Source: Mesorhizobium sp. (GTDB taxonomy: Bacteria; Pseudomonadota; Alphaproteobacteria; Rhizobiales; Rhizobiaceae). Taken from it: 64,000 nt of DNA. Positions 14,527 to 23,412 of this stretch are shown in pieces. Location: assembly GCA_004020645.1 (NCBI GenBank), contig SAQL01000013.1, forward strand, positions 1-64,000. Direction: 5' to 3'. The notes below the pieces were generated by a model. That model did not search any database. It saw only the letters and a program-made list of their open reading frames with translations, and was not told where the DNA came from. Both the position numbers and the translations under genes were made by a program. Position 1 is the stretch's first letter; the number at the start of each line of letters is the position of its first letter.

Positions 14527-15606
14527 ATGGCACGCGTTCGAAAAAACATGATGGCGTCGGCAGCATTCGTAGCAATGCTCGTCTTCTCGGTTTCGCTGGT
14601 TGCCGGGTTTTTCGGAACGCTGCATCCGGCCTTCGATTCCTTCGCTCATTTCCGCGCTCATCTTGCCGTGCTGATGGCGCTTTGCGCGCTGCCGCTGCTG
14701 GCGACCTCGTTTCGCCTGGAGGCGGCCACAGCGCTGCTCTTTGCGGTGGCCGCCTTTGCCACCACCTCGAACGCCCTGTCGGTGCCCCGCCTGTGGCCTG
14801 TCCAGGCAGCCTACGATGCCGAGGCCGGTGACCAGGCGGTCCCCGGTGACCAGGCGGTCTACCCCGGTGACCACGCGGTCTACCGCCTGCTGCAGATGAA
14901 TCTGCGGTTCAACAATCCAACGCCTGAAAAAGTCCTGTCCCTGATCGGCCGGACCCAGCCTGATGTGATCACCCTCAACGAGGTGTCCAACATGTGGAAG
15001 GCGAAGCTTGGCCATCTCGCCAGCGCCTACCCCCACCGGATCCTCTGCCCCTACCCCAATGGCGTGTTCGGCGTTGCGCTGCTGTCCAGACGGCCGTTTG
15101 CCGCCGGCACGCAACCGCGCTGCGATGGCCGCGGTGCGATGGCCATCGCGACGGTCGATTTCGGCGGAATCGACGTCGACGTCGCCGCCATGCACCTCAC
15201 CTGGCCATGGCCGCGCAACCAGTCACAGCAGATCGGCGGATTGTCGGGGGAGTTCGCCTCGCTCGGCGAAACATCGATCATGGCATGCGACTGCAATGCA
15301 GTGCCGTGGAGCGCCGCCGTCCGGCGCGTCGCAGACCTTGGCAAGCTGACCGTGGTGCCTTCGCCGGGCCCGACCTGGCTCTATATCGAGCTGCCGGATT
15401 TCCTGCGCTTCGCCGGACTACCGATCGACCAGGTTTTCAGCAAGGGCGCGGTTCTCATCCATTCGGTGTCGAGGCTGGAAGGCACCGGCTCCGACCATCT
15501 TCCGCTGATGGTGGAATTCTCGCTCAGGCCGGAACAGAAAAAGCCGGTCGACGAACATGAAACCGCGACCGCCTCCGTGAGACAGGACGGCAGGACTCGA
15601 AGCTGA
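14527..15606 (+). CDS. Endonuclease/exonuclease/phosphatase (EEP) family membrane protein
   Basis: A 359-residue protein. The first about 95 residues contain two to three transmembrane helices; the rest (from about residue 118) is an EEP fold with LLQMNLRFNN, ITLNEVSN (catalytic Glu), MACDCNAVPWS and the final GSDHLPLMVEF (catalytic Asp-His). Membrane-tethered EEP proteins are common in rhizobia; the substrate (phosphodiester or phospholipid) is unknown. Between membrane part and enzyme lies an in-frame tandem repeat encoding GDQAV-P-GDQAV-YP-GDHAV, probably a flexible linker. The gene starts 96 bp after amn. Confidence 0.75.
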   Translation: MARVRKNMMASAAFVAMLVFSVSLVAGFFGTLHPAFDSFAHFRAHLAVLMALCALPLLATSFRLEAATALLFAVAAFATTSNALSVPRLWPVQAAYDAEAGDQAVPGDQAVYPGDHAVYRLLQMNLRFNNPTPEKVLSLIGRTQPDVITLNEVSNMWKAKLGHLASAYPHRILCPYPNGVFGVALLSRRPFAAGTQPRCDGRGAMAIATVDFGGIDVDVAAMHLTWPWPRNQSQQIGGLSGEFASLGETSIMACDCNAVPWSAAVRRVADLGKLTVVPSPGPTWLYIELPDFLRFAGLPIDQVFSKGAVLIHSVSRLEGTGSDHLPLMVEFSLRPEQKKPVDEHETATASVRQDGRTRS

Positions 15607-15610
15607 GCGC

Positions 15611-16222
15611 CTAACGCTTGCGCAACAGGGCACCAATGAGGTGTTCGACATGGCCGCCGGCGCGATGCTCGCGCGCGTCGAAGGCGTTCTGTTTCGCCTC
15701 GTATTCGGCATAGACGGCCTTGATCCGGCGCCTCGCCTCGCGATGCGTCTTGCTGCAAACCCAGTTGTCGGCGAGTTCCAGTCCCGTAATCGATTTCTCG
15801 GTCGCCCGCATCATTGTCTTGGCGATGCGGCCGTGGTTATACTCATGGGTACGAACCCCTGCGAAAAACCGCTTCCAGCGCTTCTGAAGCGCTGGCGTCG
15901 CGGCTGAGACCATGCGGGGTAAGGTGTAGGTGAGATCGAGTGTCCCATTGGCCTGCCGCAGCCGGCAGACACCGCCTTCCCTGGTGATCTCAAGGTCCCA
16001 ATTTACGGTGTACGCGGTCAGCGCGATGGCGTGCGTCATGAAGCCGTGCCGCTTCGGACCGTTGCGATCCATGGCCTCGATCAGGGCGGCGCCCGTGGCT
16101 CCTGATATGTCGTAGGTCCGGGTCTTGACCAGCACCTTCGTGTCAGCCGATGCCGAGGGTACGAAGCCGCACAAGCCACCAATAGCCACAAGGCACGTCA
16201 GAACCGCCAGGCGCATGGTCAT
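15611..16222 (-). CDS. DUF922 domain Zn-dependent protease-like protein
   Basis: A 203-residue exported protein with a signal peptide (LAVLTCLVAIGGLCGFVPSA). The mature part matches the DUF922 family, including the metalloprotease-like motif HEYNH (His126, Glu127, His130) in a R-T-H-E-Y-N-H-G-R-I-A helix. Family members are predicted periplasmic zinc peptidases with unknown substrates. It is convergent with the EEP gene, with only four bases between the stops. Confidence 0.75.
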   Translation of the reverse strand: MTMRLAVLTCLVAIGGLCGFVPSASADTKVLVKTRTYDISGATGAALIEAMDRNGPKRHGFMTHAIALTAYTVNWDLEITREGGVCRLRQANGTLDLTYTLPRMVSAATPALQKRWKRFFAGVRTHEYNHGRIAKTMMRATEKSITGLELADNWVCSKTHREARRRIKAVYAEYEAKQNAFDAREHRAGGHVEHLIGALLRKR

Positions 16223-16578
16223 TTCTCCGGGTCAGGAGAGAAGGGAACCACAAGCGCCGCGCCGCTTCAACTTCTTTTAGACGCCACAAATATAACGGGC
16301 CTTCCCCGGCTTTCATTCTGGTCGACGGTTCCGGTGGACTTCACACGCTGACGTTGTGCTCCGTTGATCCACGCATGACAGCGGCGCCTTCTATCGCACG
16401 TTGAACTGGCCGGAACGTCTCTCGACCCAGAAGCGGACTTCCTGCGCTTCCGGTGAATTTCAACACAACCCGAGTTCCCGATGGTCCGCTGAGCGCCTGC
16501 GGCACGGAAAGGAGGCGACGCGTCATGCGTTCGGCAGGGCGGCGCGTTGCGCGCCAATCGCGATCCTTGCGAATTTCC
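16223..16578. other. Intergenic region, no gene recognised
   Basis: 356 bp between the DUF922 gene start and the LacI gene stop. Only a short GC palindrome (GGCGCG-TTG-CGCGCC, 16541-16555) stands out. Frames crossing it lack ribosome-binding sites and have shifted composition. Confidence 0.4.
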
Positions 16579-17625
16579 TCAACGCGGCGGGCCGGTCGAT
16601 CCGCGGATCACCAGTTCAACCGACATGATGATCTGCCTCGGCTGGCCGTTTTCAAACACCATCTGGGCAGCAATGCGACCCTTCCCGATGATGTCATGCG
16701 TGACAGTGGTGAGTGGGGGCGTGGTGCGTGCCGATTCCGCGGTGCCATCGAAGCCCACAACCGACACTTGCTCGGGTATGTTTATGCCGCGACGAACCGC
16801 TTCGTCGAGCACGGTGATTGCCTGCCAGTCCGACATGGTCAGGATTGCCGTTGCTTCTGGAAATCGATCGAACACGACAGCTCCGGCCGAAGGCTCCCCA
16901 GGGGTGGTTTCGATGATCGGGACATCATCGATCGACAGATTGACCTCCGCCAAGCCTTGGGCGAAGCCATCAAGCCTTTCATAGTCGAGCTGAAAGCCCG
17001 CGGTAATCTTGCCCTCGCCCGGCATGTGGACAATCGGTGGTCCGGATGTGCGCCGGATGGAGAGGATCACAAAATGCCGGTGCCCGAGAGCAGCCAGGTG
17101 CCCGACAGCCATCAGCGCTCCGCTCCTGCCGTCGATCCGGATCGAATTGATATCCGGGCCGGCATCGCTTTCGAGGATGACGAATGGCAGGCGCCGGCGC
17201 TGCGCCGAGGTGATCAGGTCGATGTCTACGCTATGGCCCAAAATGAAGCCGTCAACCAACGCCTCCCGGATGGTGGAGGTGCGCGTTTCTTCCGTACCGT
17301 TGACTAGGCTCAGCGTCGCCCCGGCCCCGTCGCACACAAGCGAAACGCCAAGCACCAGTTCTCGTCCATATGGGCTTCTGATCACGTCGGCAATGGCATA
17401 GGCGCCCGGCGGTATAAACCCGATGGCGTTGAATTTGCCATTACGCAGTACCCGCCCCCTAGGATCGGGACCATCATAACCAAGCTGGCGCGCCGCAGCT
17501 TCGACGCGCTCGCGCACGTCGGACCGCACCAGGTCCGGGTGATTGAAGACATTGGAGACAGTGCCGCGGGAGACCCCGGCAACTCTCCCGACATCCGCGA
17601 GGGTCGGCGTTTTGGAATGGTTCAC
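16579..17625 (-). CDS. LacI family transcriptional regulator
   Basis: A 348-residue repressor. The N-terminal helix-turn-helix (TLADVGRVAGVSRGTVSNVFN) and hinge are followed by a periplasmic-binding-protein-like sensor domain (HLAALGHRHFVILSI, DAGPDINSIRIDGRSGA). The conserved hinge is followed by SVVGFDGTAESARTTPPLTT, typical of the family. It is divergent from the MoaF-like and dioxygenase genes, and two identical 14-bp palindromes lie in the shared upstream region, so it probably controls that pair and itself. The ligand is unknown; an aromatic or sugar compound is plausible. Confidence 0.9.
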   Translation of the reverse strand: MNHSKTPTLADVGRVAGVSRGTVSNVFNHPDLVRSDVRERVEAAARQLGYDGPDPRGRVLRNGKFNAIGFIPPGAYAIADVIRSPYGRELVLGVSLVCDGAGATLSLVNGTEETRTSTIREALVDGFILGHSVDIDLITSAQRRRLPFVILESDAGPDINSIRIDGRSGALMAVGHLAALGHRHFVILSIRRTSGPPIVHMPGEGKITAGFQLDYERLDGFAQGLAEVNLSIDDVPIIETTPGEPSAGAVVFDRFPEATAILTMSDWQAITVLDEAVRRGINIPEQVSVVGFDGTAESARTTPPLTTVTHDIIGKGRIAAQMVFENGQPRQIIMSVELVIRGSTGPPR

Positions 17626-17645
17626 CCCTTCAGTTAAACACTTTT

Positions 17646-17659
17646 TTGGAGCGCTCCAA
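17646..17659. promoter_or_regulatory. LacI-type operator O1
   Basis: TTGGAGCGCTCCAA is a perfect 14-bp palindrome with the central CG typical of LacI/GalR-family operators. It lies 20 bp upstream of the regulator's start codon, where binding would repress the regulator. Confidence 0.75.
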
Positions 17660-17699
17660 GTTTATTCTTGACTCGACACCATAAAAGGCAGACGCTGCA

Positions 17700-17713
17700 T
17701 TGGAGCGCTCCAA
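17700..17713. promoter_or_regulatory. LacI-type operator O2
   Basis: An identical copy of the palindrome, exactly 54 bp from O1 centre to centre, about five helical turns. The two sites on one face of the helix would suit looping or cooperative binding that controls both divergent units. Confidence 0.75.
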
Positions 17714-17827
17714 ATAGCAGAAATAGCAGATTTGTAAGCATTCTGTGCCAGCGAAGGCTCGTGTGCCAACTCTGGGCGTCTGAGCGCTAAATCATTAAAG
17801 GAGCCAAATCATCAAGGGAGGAATAGG

Positions 17828-18157
17828 ATGGCTGCTACCAGTGGTGGCCCGACTTCGCTCGTCGGGAAGACTTTCGACTGTATGTTCGGCCCGTTCGTGC
17901 CGCGGCTGACGGTTCTGTCGCCGACAGAATTGCATGTACGGGCGACGATCGGCGCTACTCAGATCGACGAGGTCGTGAAGAGCGATCTGACAGGCGTCCG
18001 CCCTGATCTGTTCATCATGAGCTGGACGGAGCAGAGCGGTAACTTCGTCGTGCAGGTTCAGGATCACGAGAACAAAGTCGTTCATAATTATGCGCGGCTG
18101 GCCGACGGGCAACTGTTCTGTGCGCAGGGGGTCATTCAGCCGGTACCGGGGGCCTGA
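17828..18157 (+). CDS. MoaF-like domain protein
   Basis: A 109-residue, cytoplasmic, beta-rich protein resembling the MoaF/lipocalin-like family: GKTFDCMFGPFVPRLTVLS, TELHVRATIG, PDLFIMSWTEQSGNFVVQV and VVHNYARLADGQLFCAQGVI. Despite the family name, most members have no proven role in molybdopterin synthesis; small-molecule binding or turnover is more likely. GGAGGAATAGG precedes the ATG. It lies behind the two LacI operators and ahead of the extradiol dioxygenase, so it probably serves the same catabolic step. Confidence 0.65.
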   Translation: MAATSGGPTSLVGKTFDCMFGPFVPRLTVLSPTELHVRATIGATQIDEVVKSDLTGVRPDLFIMSWTEQSGNFVVQVQDHENKVVHNYARLADGQLFCAQGVIQPVPGA

Positions 18158-18177
18158 CAGGGTATCACGCCGCGCCG

Positions 18178-18204
18178 CGCGAACTACGCGAACTACGCGA
18201 ACTG
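18178..18204. repeat. Three tandem 9-bp repeats
   Basis: CGCGAACTA, CGCGAACTA, CGCGAACTG in direct succession, in the 118-bp gap between the MoaF-like and dioxygenase genes. They may be slippage products or a binding site; they do not code. Confidence 0.6.
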
Positions 18205-18275
18205 TTGTGCGGCCCCTTGACGAATACAGGAGTACATTTCCCTCAATAGACCCGTTCACCTTCAGGAGTGTCGTT

Positions 18276-19271
18276 ATGAACACCCTTCCCGAACCAATCT
18301 TCGATGTCGCCCAGCTCGCGCATGTCGAATTGCTGACGCCCGATCTCGATGGGACGTTACGCTTCTTCATGGACTTCATGGGCATGCAAGAGACCGAGCG
18401 GCGCGGCAAGTCGGTCTATCTGCGCGGCTATGAGGAGCAGTATCACCACTCGCTGAAGGTGACCGGGGCACAGCACGCCGGACTGGGGCACGTTGCTTGG
18501 CGAACGCGCAGCCCGCAGGCGCTGGAGCGCCGAGTCGCAGCGGTAGAGGCGACCGGCCTCGGGCGAGGCTGGATCGACGGTGACGCCGGCCATGGCCGCG
18601 CCTTCAGATTCGAAACGCCCGAGGGGCACCCGATGGAGCTGCTGTGGGACGTCGACTATGTCAGCATACCGCCGGGGCAGGCTACGAAATTGCTTAATCG
18701 CCCGCAGAGACGCCCACTCAACGGCATTCCGGTTCGCCGCATCGACCACCTGAACCTGATGGCCGCCAACACCGGCGCCTGCCGCGATTTCATGGTTGAC
18801 GTGCTAGGCTTTCGCGAGCGCGAGCGGGTCGTTGGTGACAACGGGTCGGCGATCGCGAGCTGGCTCAGCGTGACCAACCTTTCGCACGATATTGCAATCG
18901 TCCCGGAGCCGACGGAGATGCGTGGACGCTTCCACCACGTCTGTTTCCACTACATTTCGGTGCAGCATCTCTTCGATCTGGCGGAGCTGGCAAGGGAAGC
19001 CGGCATTTCGATAGAGCACGGGCCGGGCCGGCACGGCATCGGCGGGGCAACGTTCCTGTACATGCTGGAACCAGGGGGCAATCGCATCGAGGTGATGGGC
19101 GATCCCGGCTACATGATTTTCGATCCGGCCTGGAAAACCGTGGTGTGGGAGGCGTCCGAGATCGCCGATGCCGTGGTCTGGAGCGGCTCTCCGGTTCCGG
19201 ATTCCTTCTGGGTCTATGGAACGCCAGTGCCGCGGCCGGTGGAGGGTACCACCATCGCCGCCGTGGCGTAG
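18276..19271 (+). CDS. Extradiol (catechol 2,3-) dioxygenase, VOC fold
   Basis: A 331-residue type I extradiol ring-cleavage dioxygenase with two vicinal-oxygen-chelate modules. The C-terminal module carries the iron ligands: His in RIDHLNLM, His in FHHVCFHY and Glu in NRIEVMG. It opens a catechol-type ring next to the two hydroxyls using Fe(II) and O2. AGGAG lies at suitable spacing before ATG at 18276; longer readings upstream run across the tandem repeat and are unlikely. Cotranscribed with the MoaF-like gene under LacI-type control. The exact substrate cannot be read from the sequence. Confidence 0.85.
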   Translation: MNTLPEPIFDVAQLAHVELLTPDLDGTLRFFMDFMGMQETERRGKSVYLRGYEEQYHHSLKVTGAQHAGLGHVAWRTRSPQALERRVAAVEATGLGRGWIDGDAGHGRAFRFETPEGHPMELLWDVDYVSIPPGQATKLLNRPQRRPLNGIPVRRIDHLNLMAANTGACRDFMVDVLGFRERERVVGDNGSAIASWLSVTNLSHDIAIVPEPTEMRGRFHHVCFHYISVQHLFDLAELAREAGISIEHGPGRHGIGGATFLYMLEPGGNRIEVMGDPGYMIFDPAWKTVVWEASEIADAVVWSGSPVPDSFWVYGTPVPRPVEGTTIAAVA

Positions 19272-19429
19272 ATTCGGTATTTGCGCGAAGACCAGAACGG
19301 CAATTTTCTAGCATTCAATACGCTCGCCAGATCTGCTCGGCACGGCACCGCGCGATTCCACGTCGAGTGCAAGACGTGCCAGCAGTCTTGCCACTCGTTC
19401 TGTCAATTAGGAATAGCTAATATCTGTCG

Positions 19430-21109
19430 CTACATGTTCTGGTAAACTGGGCCTTCGCCACCTTGTGGCGGCACCCAGGTTATGTTTCGGTTCGGGTCCT
19501 TGATGTCGCAGGTCTTGCAGTGGACGCAGTTCTGCGCGTTGATGACGAAGCGCACGTCCTTCGCCTCGGGATCGGCGGCGGCGTTGCCATCCTTGTCGAT
19601 CCATTCGTAGACACTGGCCGGGCAGTAGCGTGTCGATGGCCCGGCATAGACATCGTGTTCGGAACGCTGGTGCAGATCCATATCCGCGACCAGCAGGTGG
19701 ACAGGCTCGTTTTCCTCGTGGTTGGTGTTGGAGAGAAACACCGAGGACAGGCGGTCGAAGGTGAGCACGCCGTCCGGTTTCGGATAGGCGATCTTCTTAT
19801 GCTTGGCGGCCGGCTCCAGCGTTGCATAATCGGCCTTGCCGTGCTTCAGCGTGCCGAAAGGCGAGAAGCCGAACAGCGTGTTCAGCCACATGTCGAGGCC
19901 GCCAATGCCGACGCCGATGGCGGTGCCGAAGCGCGACCACAATGGCTTGACGTTGCGCACCTTCTTCAAATCCTTGCCGATATCGGTTGCCCGCCATGCC
20001 GCCTCGTAAGAGGCCAGTTCGTCATTGGCTCGACCGGCGCCGATCGCCTCGGCGACATGCTCGGCCGCCAGCATTCCGGAGAGCACCGCATTATGCGAGC
20101 CCTTGATGCGCGGCACGTTGACGAAGCCGGCGGCACACCCAATCAGCGCACCACCGGGGAAGGACAGTTTCGGCACCGACTGCCAGCCGCCCTCGGTGAT
20201 GGCACGGGCGCCATAACCCAGCCGCTTGCCGCCCTCGAATGTGCCCCTGATCGCCGGGTGGGTCTTGAAGCGCTGGAACTCGTCGAACGGCGACAGATAG
20301 GGGTTCTTGTAGTTGAGGTGGACGACGAAGCCGACCGCCACCTGGTTGTCCTCCAGGTGGTAGAGGAAGGAGCCGCCGCCAGTCTTCATATCGAGCGGCC
20401 AGCCGAAGGAATGCTGGACAAGGCCTGGCCGGTGGTTCTCCGGCTTGACCTGCCAGAGCTCCTTGAGACCGATACCGTATTTGCCGGGCTCGCGGCCGTC
20501 GGAAAGATGGTATTTGGCGATCAGCTGCTTGGCCAGCGAACCGCGTGCGCCCTCGCCGATCAGCACATATTTGCCAATCAGCGCCATGCCCGGCGCGAAA
20601 GCAGGGCCATGCGTACCGTCCTTCTCGACGCCCATATCGCCGGTGACAACGCCGGTGACCGCGCCCTCGTCACTGTAAATGAGGTCCACGGCGGCAAAGC
20701 CCGGATAGACCTCGACGCCCAGCGCCTCGGCCTTGGTCGCCAGCCAGCGGCAGACATTGCCGAGCGAAACGATGTAGTTGCCGTGGTTGTTCATCAGCGG
20801 CGGCATCAGGATGTTGGGCAGACGGAACGAACCGGCGGGGCCGAGGACCAGGAAATGGTCTGCCGTGACCGGCGTCTTGAACGGATGTCCTTCTTCGTCA
20901 CGCCAGCCCGGCAGCAGCCGGTCGATGCCGATCGGATCGACGACGGCGCCGGACAGGATATGGGCGCCGACTTCGCCGCCCTTTTCAAGGACTACGACGG
21001 AAAGCTCGGGATTGACCTGCTTGAGACGGATCGCGGCGGCGAGGCCAGCCGGACCGGCGCCGACGATGACCACGTCGAATTCCATGCTTTCGCGTTCGAT
21101 CTCGCTCAT
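19430..21109 (-). CDS. Electron transfer flavoprotein-ubiquinone oxidoreductase
   Basis: A 559-residue ETF-QO, the inner-membrane-associated enzyme that passes electrons from ETF to ubiquinone during fatty-acid, amino-acid and dimethylglycine oxidation. It has an N-terminal FAD-binding motif (VVIVGAGPAGLAAAIRL), the conserved substrate domain, and a C-terminal ferredoxin-like part with four cluster cysteines (C in STRYCPASVY, then CVHCKTC) ending in WVPPQGGEGPVYQNM. The ATG at 21109 (MSEIERESMEFDVVIVG) matches the usual start; the longer frame from 21172 adds a non-conserved stretch. Confidence 0.93.
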   Translation of the reverse strand: MSEIERESMEFDVVIVGAGPAGLAAAIRLKQVNPELSVVVLEKGGEVGAHILSGAVVDPIGIDRLLPGWRDEEGHPFKTPVTADHFLVLGPAGSFRLPNILMPPLMNNHGNYIVSLGNVCRWLATKAEALGVEVYPGFAAVDLIYSDEGAVTGVVTGDMGVEKDGTHGPAFAPGMALIGKYVLIGEGARGSLAKQLIAKYHLSDGREPGKYGIGLKELWQVKPENHRPGLVQHSFGWPLDMKTGGGSFLYHLEDNQVAVGFVVHLNYKNPYLSPFDEFQRFKTHPAIRGTFEGGKRLGYGARAITEGGWQSVPKLSFPGGALIGCAAGFVNVPRIKGSHNAVLSGMLAAEHVAEAIGAGRANDELASYEAAWRATDIGKDLKKVRNVKPLWSRFGTAIGVGIGGLDMWLNTLFGFSPFGTLKHGKADYATLEPAAKHKKIAYPKPDGVLTFDRLSSVFLSNTNHEENEPVHLLVADMDLHQRSEHDVYAGPSTRYCPASVYEWIDKDGNAAADPEAKDVRFVINAQNCVHCKTCDIKDPNRNITWVPPQGGEGPVYQNM

Positions 21110-21356
21110 CAACTTCTCACTGGCTGCCGCATTTGCGCATCTTGCTGGCTTATCAGCTGCATAGCGCATCAATTCGCGACGCGAAACCGGCGCTGGCGTG
21201 ACAATGCCGATTTCGTCAAAAAGTCGCGCATCGTACTACAAAATCGCAGTTTGGGGTGCACCGGAACATCGATCCGGGCCAAGCCATTCCAAAGAGAGCC
21301 GTTGCGCTGACGTTTTTGATTGTTCGACGGCTTGCTTATCGGCCATACTTCGCACC

Positions 21357-22001
21357 ATGCGCATATACGGGCCATCCGGCTTTTCATCGACGCGCTTTTT
21401 TTCGTCGCCCGGACGGATTTGCCGGGCGCTCGTTTTGGCCCTTTTGCCGCTGGCGTCCGTTGGCGCCCACGCCGAGCCGCAAAGGGTCTGGGTGGCCGGA
21501 GCCTATTCCTTTTCCGACGAGCTGGGCGGCTTCCGCATCACCAGCGCCTCCGGCATCGGGACAAAGGAGGACCCGCTTGTCATCACCGAAGAGCTGAATT
21601 CGGCGACACCAGTGACACTGACGATCCGCACGACAAAGCCGATCCAGCCCTTCGGCACTGCGGGCCAATTTGCCAATGGCCTCATGTATATGCGCGTCGA
21701 CGTACTCAACAACAGCGGCCAGGCCTGGGTCGAATTCCAGTTCGAGCTCCAGGAGATACTCCACCGGCCGAGCGTGTTCGGCGACGGCCTGTCGTTCGAC
21801 CAGCGCAACAAAACGCCTGACAACATCTGGTCGAGCAGCTTTGCCGATTTCGACCGCGACTTCGAACCCTATGACCGGCTGCTGTTCAAGAGCGGCAAGA
21901 TCGACCCGTTGAAGACAGCAAAATTCGATTACCTGATTACCGATTACACACCGCGCTGGACGTTCTATCTGGTGCAGGATCCGCGTATACCGTCGAGCTG
22001 A
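21357..22001 (+). CDS. Exported hypothetical protein
   Basis: A 214-residue protein with a signal peptide (LVLALLPLASVGAHA, cut before EPQ). The mature part is beta-rich and contains GLMYMRVDVLNNSGQAWVEF and DLKFDQRNKTPDNIWSS-like stretches, suggesting a secreted or outer-envelope protein of immunoglobulin- or cupredoxin-like type, but no family is recognised. ATG at 21357 starts the signal peptide; longer readings add unconserved sequence. Confidence 0.55.
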   Translation: MRIYGPSGFSSTRFFSSPGRICRALVLALLPLASVGAHAEPQRVWVAGAYSFSDELGGFRITSASGIGTKEDPLVITEELNSATPVTLTIRTTKPIQPFGTAGQFANGLMYMRVDVLNNSGQAWVEFQFELQEILHRPSVFGDGLSFDQRNKTPDNIWSSSFADFDRDFEPYDRLLFKSGKIDPLKTAKFDYLITDYTPRWTFYLVQDPRIPSS

Positions 22002-22005
22002 ACTA

Positions 22006-22170
22006 CTTCGTCATGCCAGGGCGAAGCAGGAGCGAAGCGACGTCGACCCTGGAATCCATGCCGTGGCTGCCGCCGAAGAATTTGACGGCCCAGAATGAAG
22101 GCTGCTTTTTGGCGCCGCCTCCGCTCACAGGGATCTGCACCGCTGCGGCGCTCCCGCGCTACTCCACAGT
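22006..22170. repeat. Intergenic palindromic repeat of mesorhizobial type
   Basis: CCAGGG (22016-22021) and CCCTGG (22047-22052) bracket GCGAAGCAGGAGCGAAGCG, followed by ATCCATGCCGTGG. This layout (short hairpin, GAAGC repeats, 'GGAATCCATGCCGTG') is typical of a dispersed intergenic repeat in Mesorhizobium genomes. It fills the gap between the exported-protein and cupin genes. Confidence 0.45.
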
Positions 22171-22318
22171 TGACAACCCAGCATCCTGACACGACGTAGC
22201 CTGACGTATGTCGCTGGACACGTCCTACCTGCACCCTATCATTCCAGTCGAATATCGGCTCGCGGTAGACGGGCGCACGGTAGCGCTGCGGCTAAAAAGA
22301 ACAAGAAAGGAGGAAATC

Positions 22319-22876
22319 ATGACCATTCTTGCAAGCACAACATTGGGACAGAAAATCGATCAAGCATCGACGGGCGGCCTCGGACGACGGGAGGTTCTTG
22401 GGAAAGGGCTTGGCGGAGCTGAGGTGCGCCTAGCTTGCCAGAAAGCGCGAAGGGTCGTTGCGGTGATGCGTGTCCCTATAATGGTGGTCCTGTTGGGCTG
22501 CATGGTCTCCGTGGCCGGGGGTCAGCAACAATTCAATGCAACGCCCGTATTGGAGACGTCGACTACGCACGGCGGCCAGAAAATAGCCTATCCGACAACC
22601 AAGAATGCGAAAATCACTTCGCTATTGGTCGAACTTGGCCCAGGTCAGGAAACGGGACGGCACAAGGAAACCGTACCGACTTACGTTTACGTGTTGGAGG
22701 GAAAGCTGGTCATCGAAATTGAAGGCGGAGGAACCCACGAGTACCAGGCCGGGCAAGCGTTCGTCGAAGACCTGGATACTTGGCACAACGCGAAGAACGC
22801 GGGACAAACGCCGATGAGGCTCCTGGCGGTGTTCTTGGGTGAGGAAGGCAAACCGAACAGCCTGTTCCCTAAGTAG
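22319..22876 (+). CDS. Cupin domain protein
   Basis: A 185-residue protein with a very good ribosome-binding site (AAAGGAGG before ATG). The C-terminal 110 residues form a small cupin barrel: ETGRHKETVPTYVYVLEGKL with the His/Glu metal ligands, GQAFVEDLDTWHNAKN with the later His. About residues 48-70 form a hydrophobic segment (RVPIMVVLLGCMVSVAGG) that looks like a signal or anchor, so an alternative start inside the frame at that Met is possible. The first 45 residues are odd for an exported protein. The role is unknown. Confidence 0.65.
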   Translation: MTILASTTLGQKIDQASTGGLGRREVLGKGLGGAEVRLACQKARRVVAVMRVPIMVVLLGCMVSVAGGQQQFNATPVLETSTTHGGQKIAYPTTKNAKITSLLVELGPGQETGRHKETVPTYVYVLEGKLVIEIEGGGTHEYQAGQAFVEDLDTWHNAKNAGQTPMRLLAVFLGEEGKPNSLFPK

Positions 22877-23412
22877 GTCCTAGGTTTCGGGGAGGCCGCG
22901 GTCGCCGAGGACGCGTGCACAAGGTGAGGCTGAAGCCGGTTGACGACGGCGAATTTCCCGCCGACCTCGCCTGTCTCGGCGCCTCTGCTGCTTCTCGAGG
23001 CGTGATGGTGCGCGCCTGCCTTTGATACCTCGGAGAGGTTGGAAGGGTGACAGGCAGACAAGGGTCGACTCGAGTCCTTGCGCGAAGGTCGGCTCTGGAG
23101 AAGCGCCAGGAAAGTCGGCAAATTGGCGCGACCGAACTGGCCGGCGCATGGGCTCGGATTATACCGCGATGGAGCGTTCTAAGTCGCAAAAGGATGGCAA
23201 CTTGCGGTATGGCGCGCCTGTTGGAACGGCGTGATTGCGGCAAGGAGCGGACGTCCCCCGCGTCCGCGGGCTGTTGAATCGAAATCGCTACGAAGCCTAC
23301 GGGCAGTCGTTAGCCCTCTGCGCCCGAGCATCTCAATGATGGCAAAATCCACAGATTCACCACAGGACGGTGGTCGTCGCGCGAGTTTCCAGCAACCTAT
23401 TTCAGCAGCTTA
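22877..23412. other. Intergenic region, no gene recognised
   Basis: 536 bp between the cupin gene and the peroxiredoxin-like gene. Several arginine-rich frames cross it but none has a ribosome-binding site or protein-like composition. It may be the remnant of a lost gene. Confidence 0.4.

Noticed and set aside
19463..21310. 615-codon plus-strand frame opposite ETF-ubiquinone oxidoreductase
   Set aside because: Antisense shadow of a high-GC gene; composition is not protein-like and no motif is present.
22869..23243. Arginine-rich minus-strand frame in the gap after the cupin gene
   Set aside because: No ribosome-binding site, low-complexity Arg/Pro composition typical of non-coding high-GC DNA.
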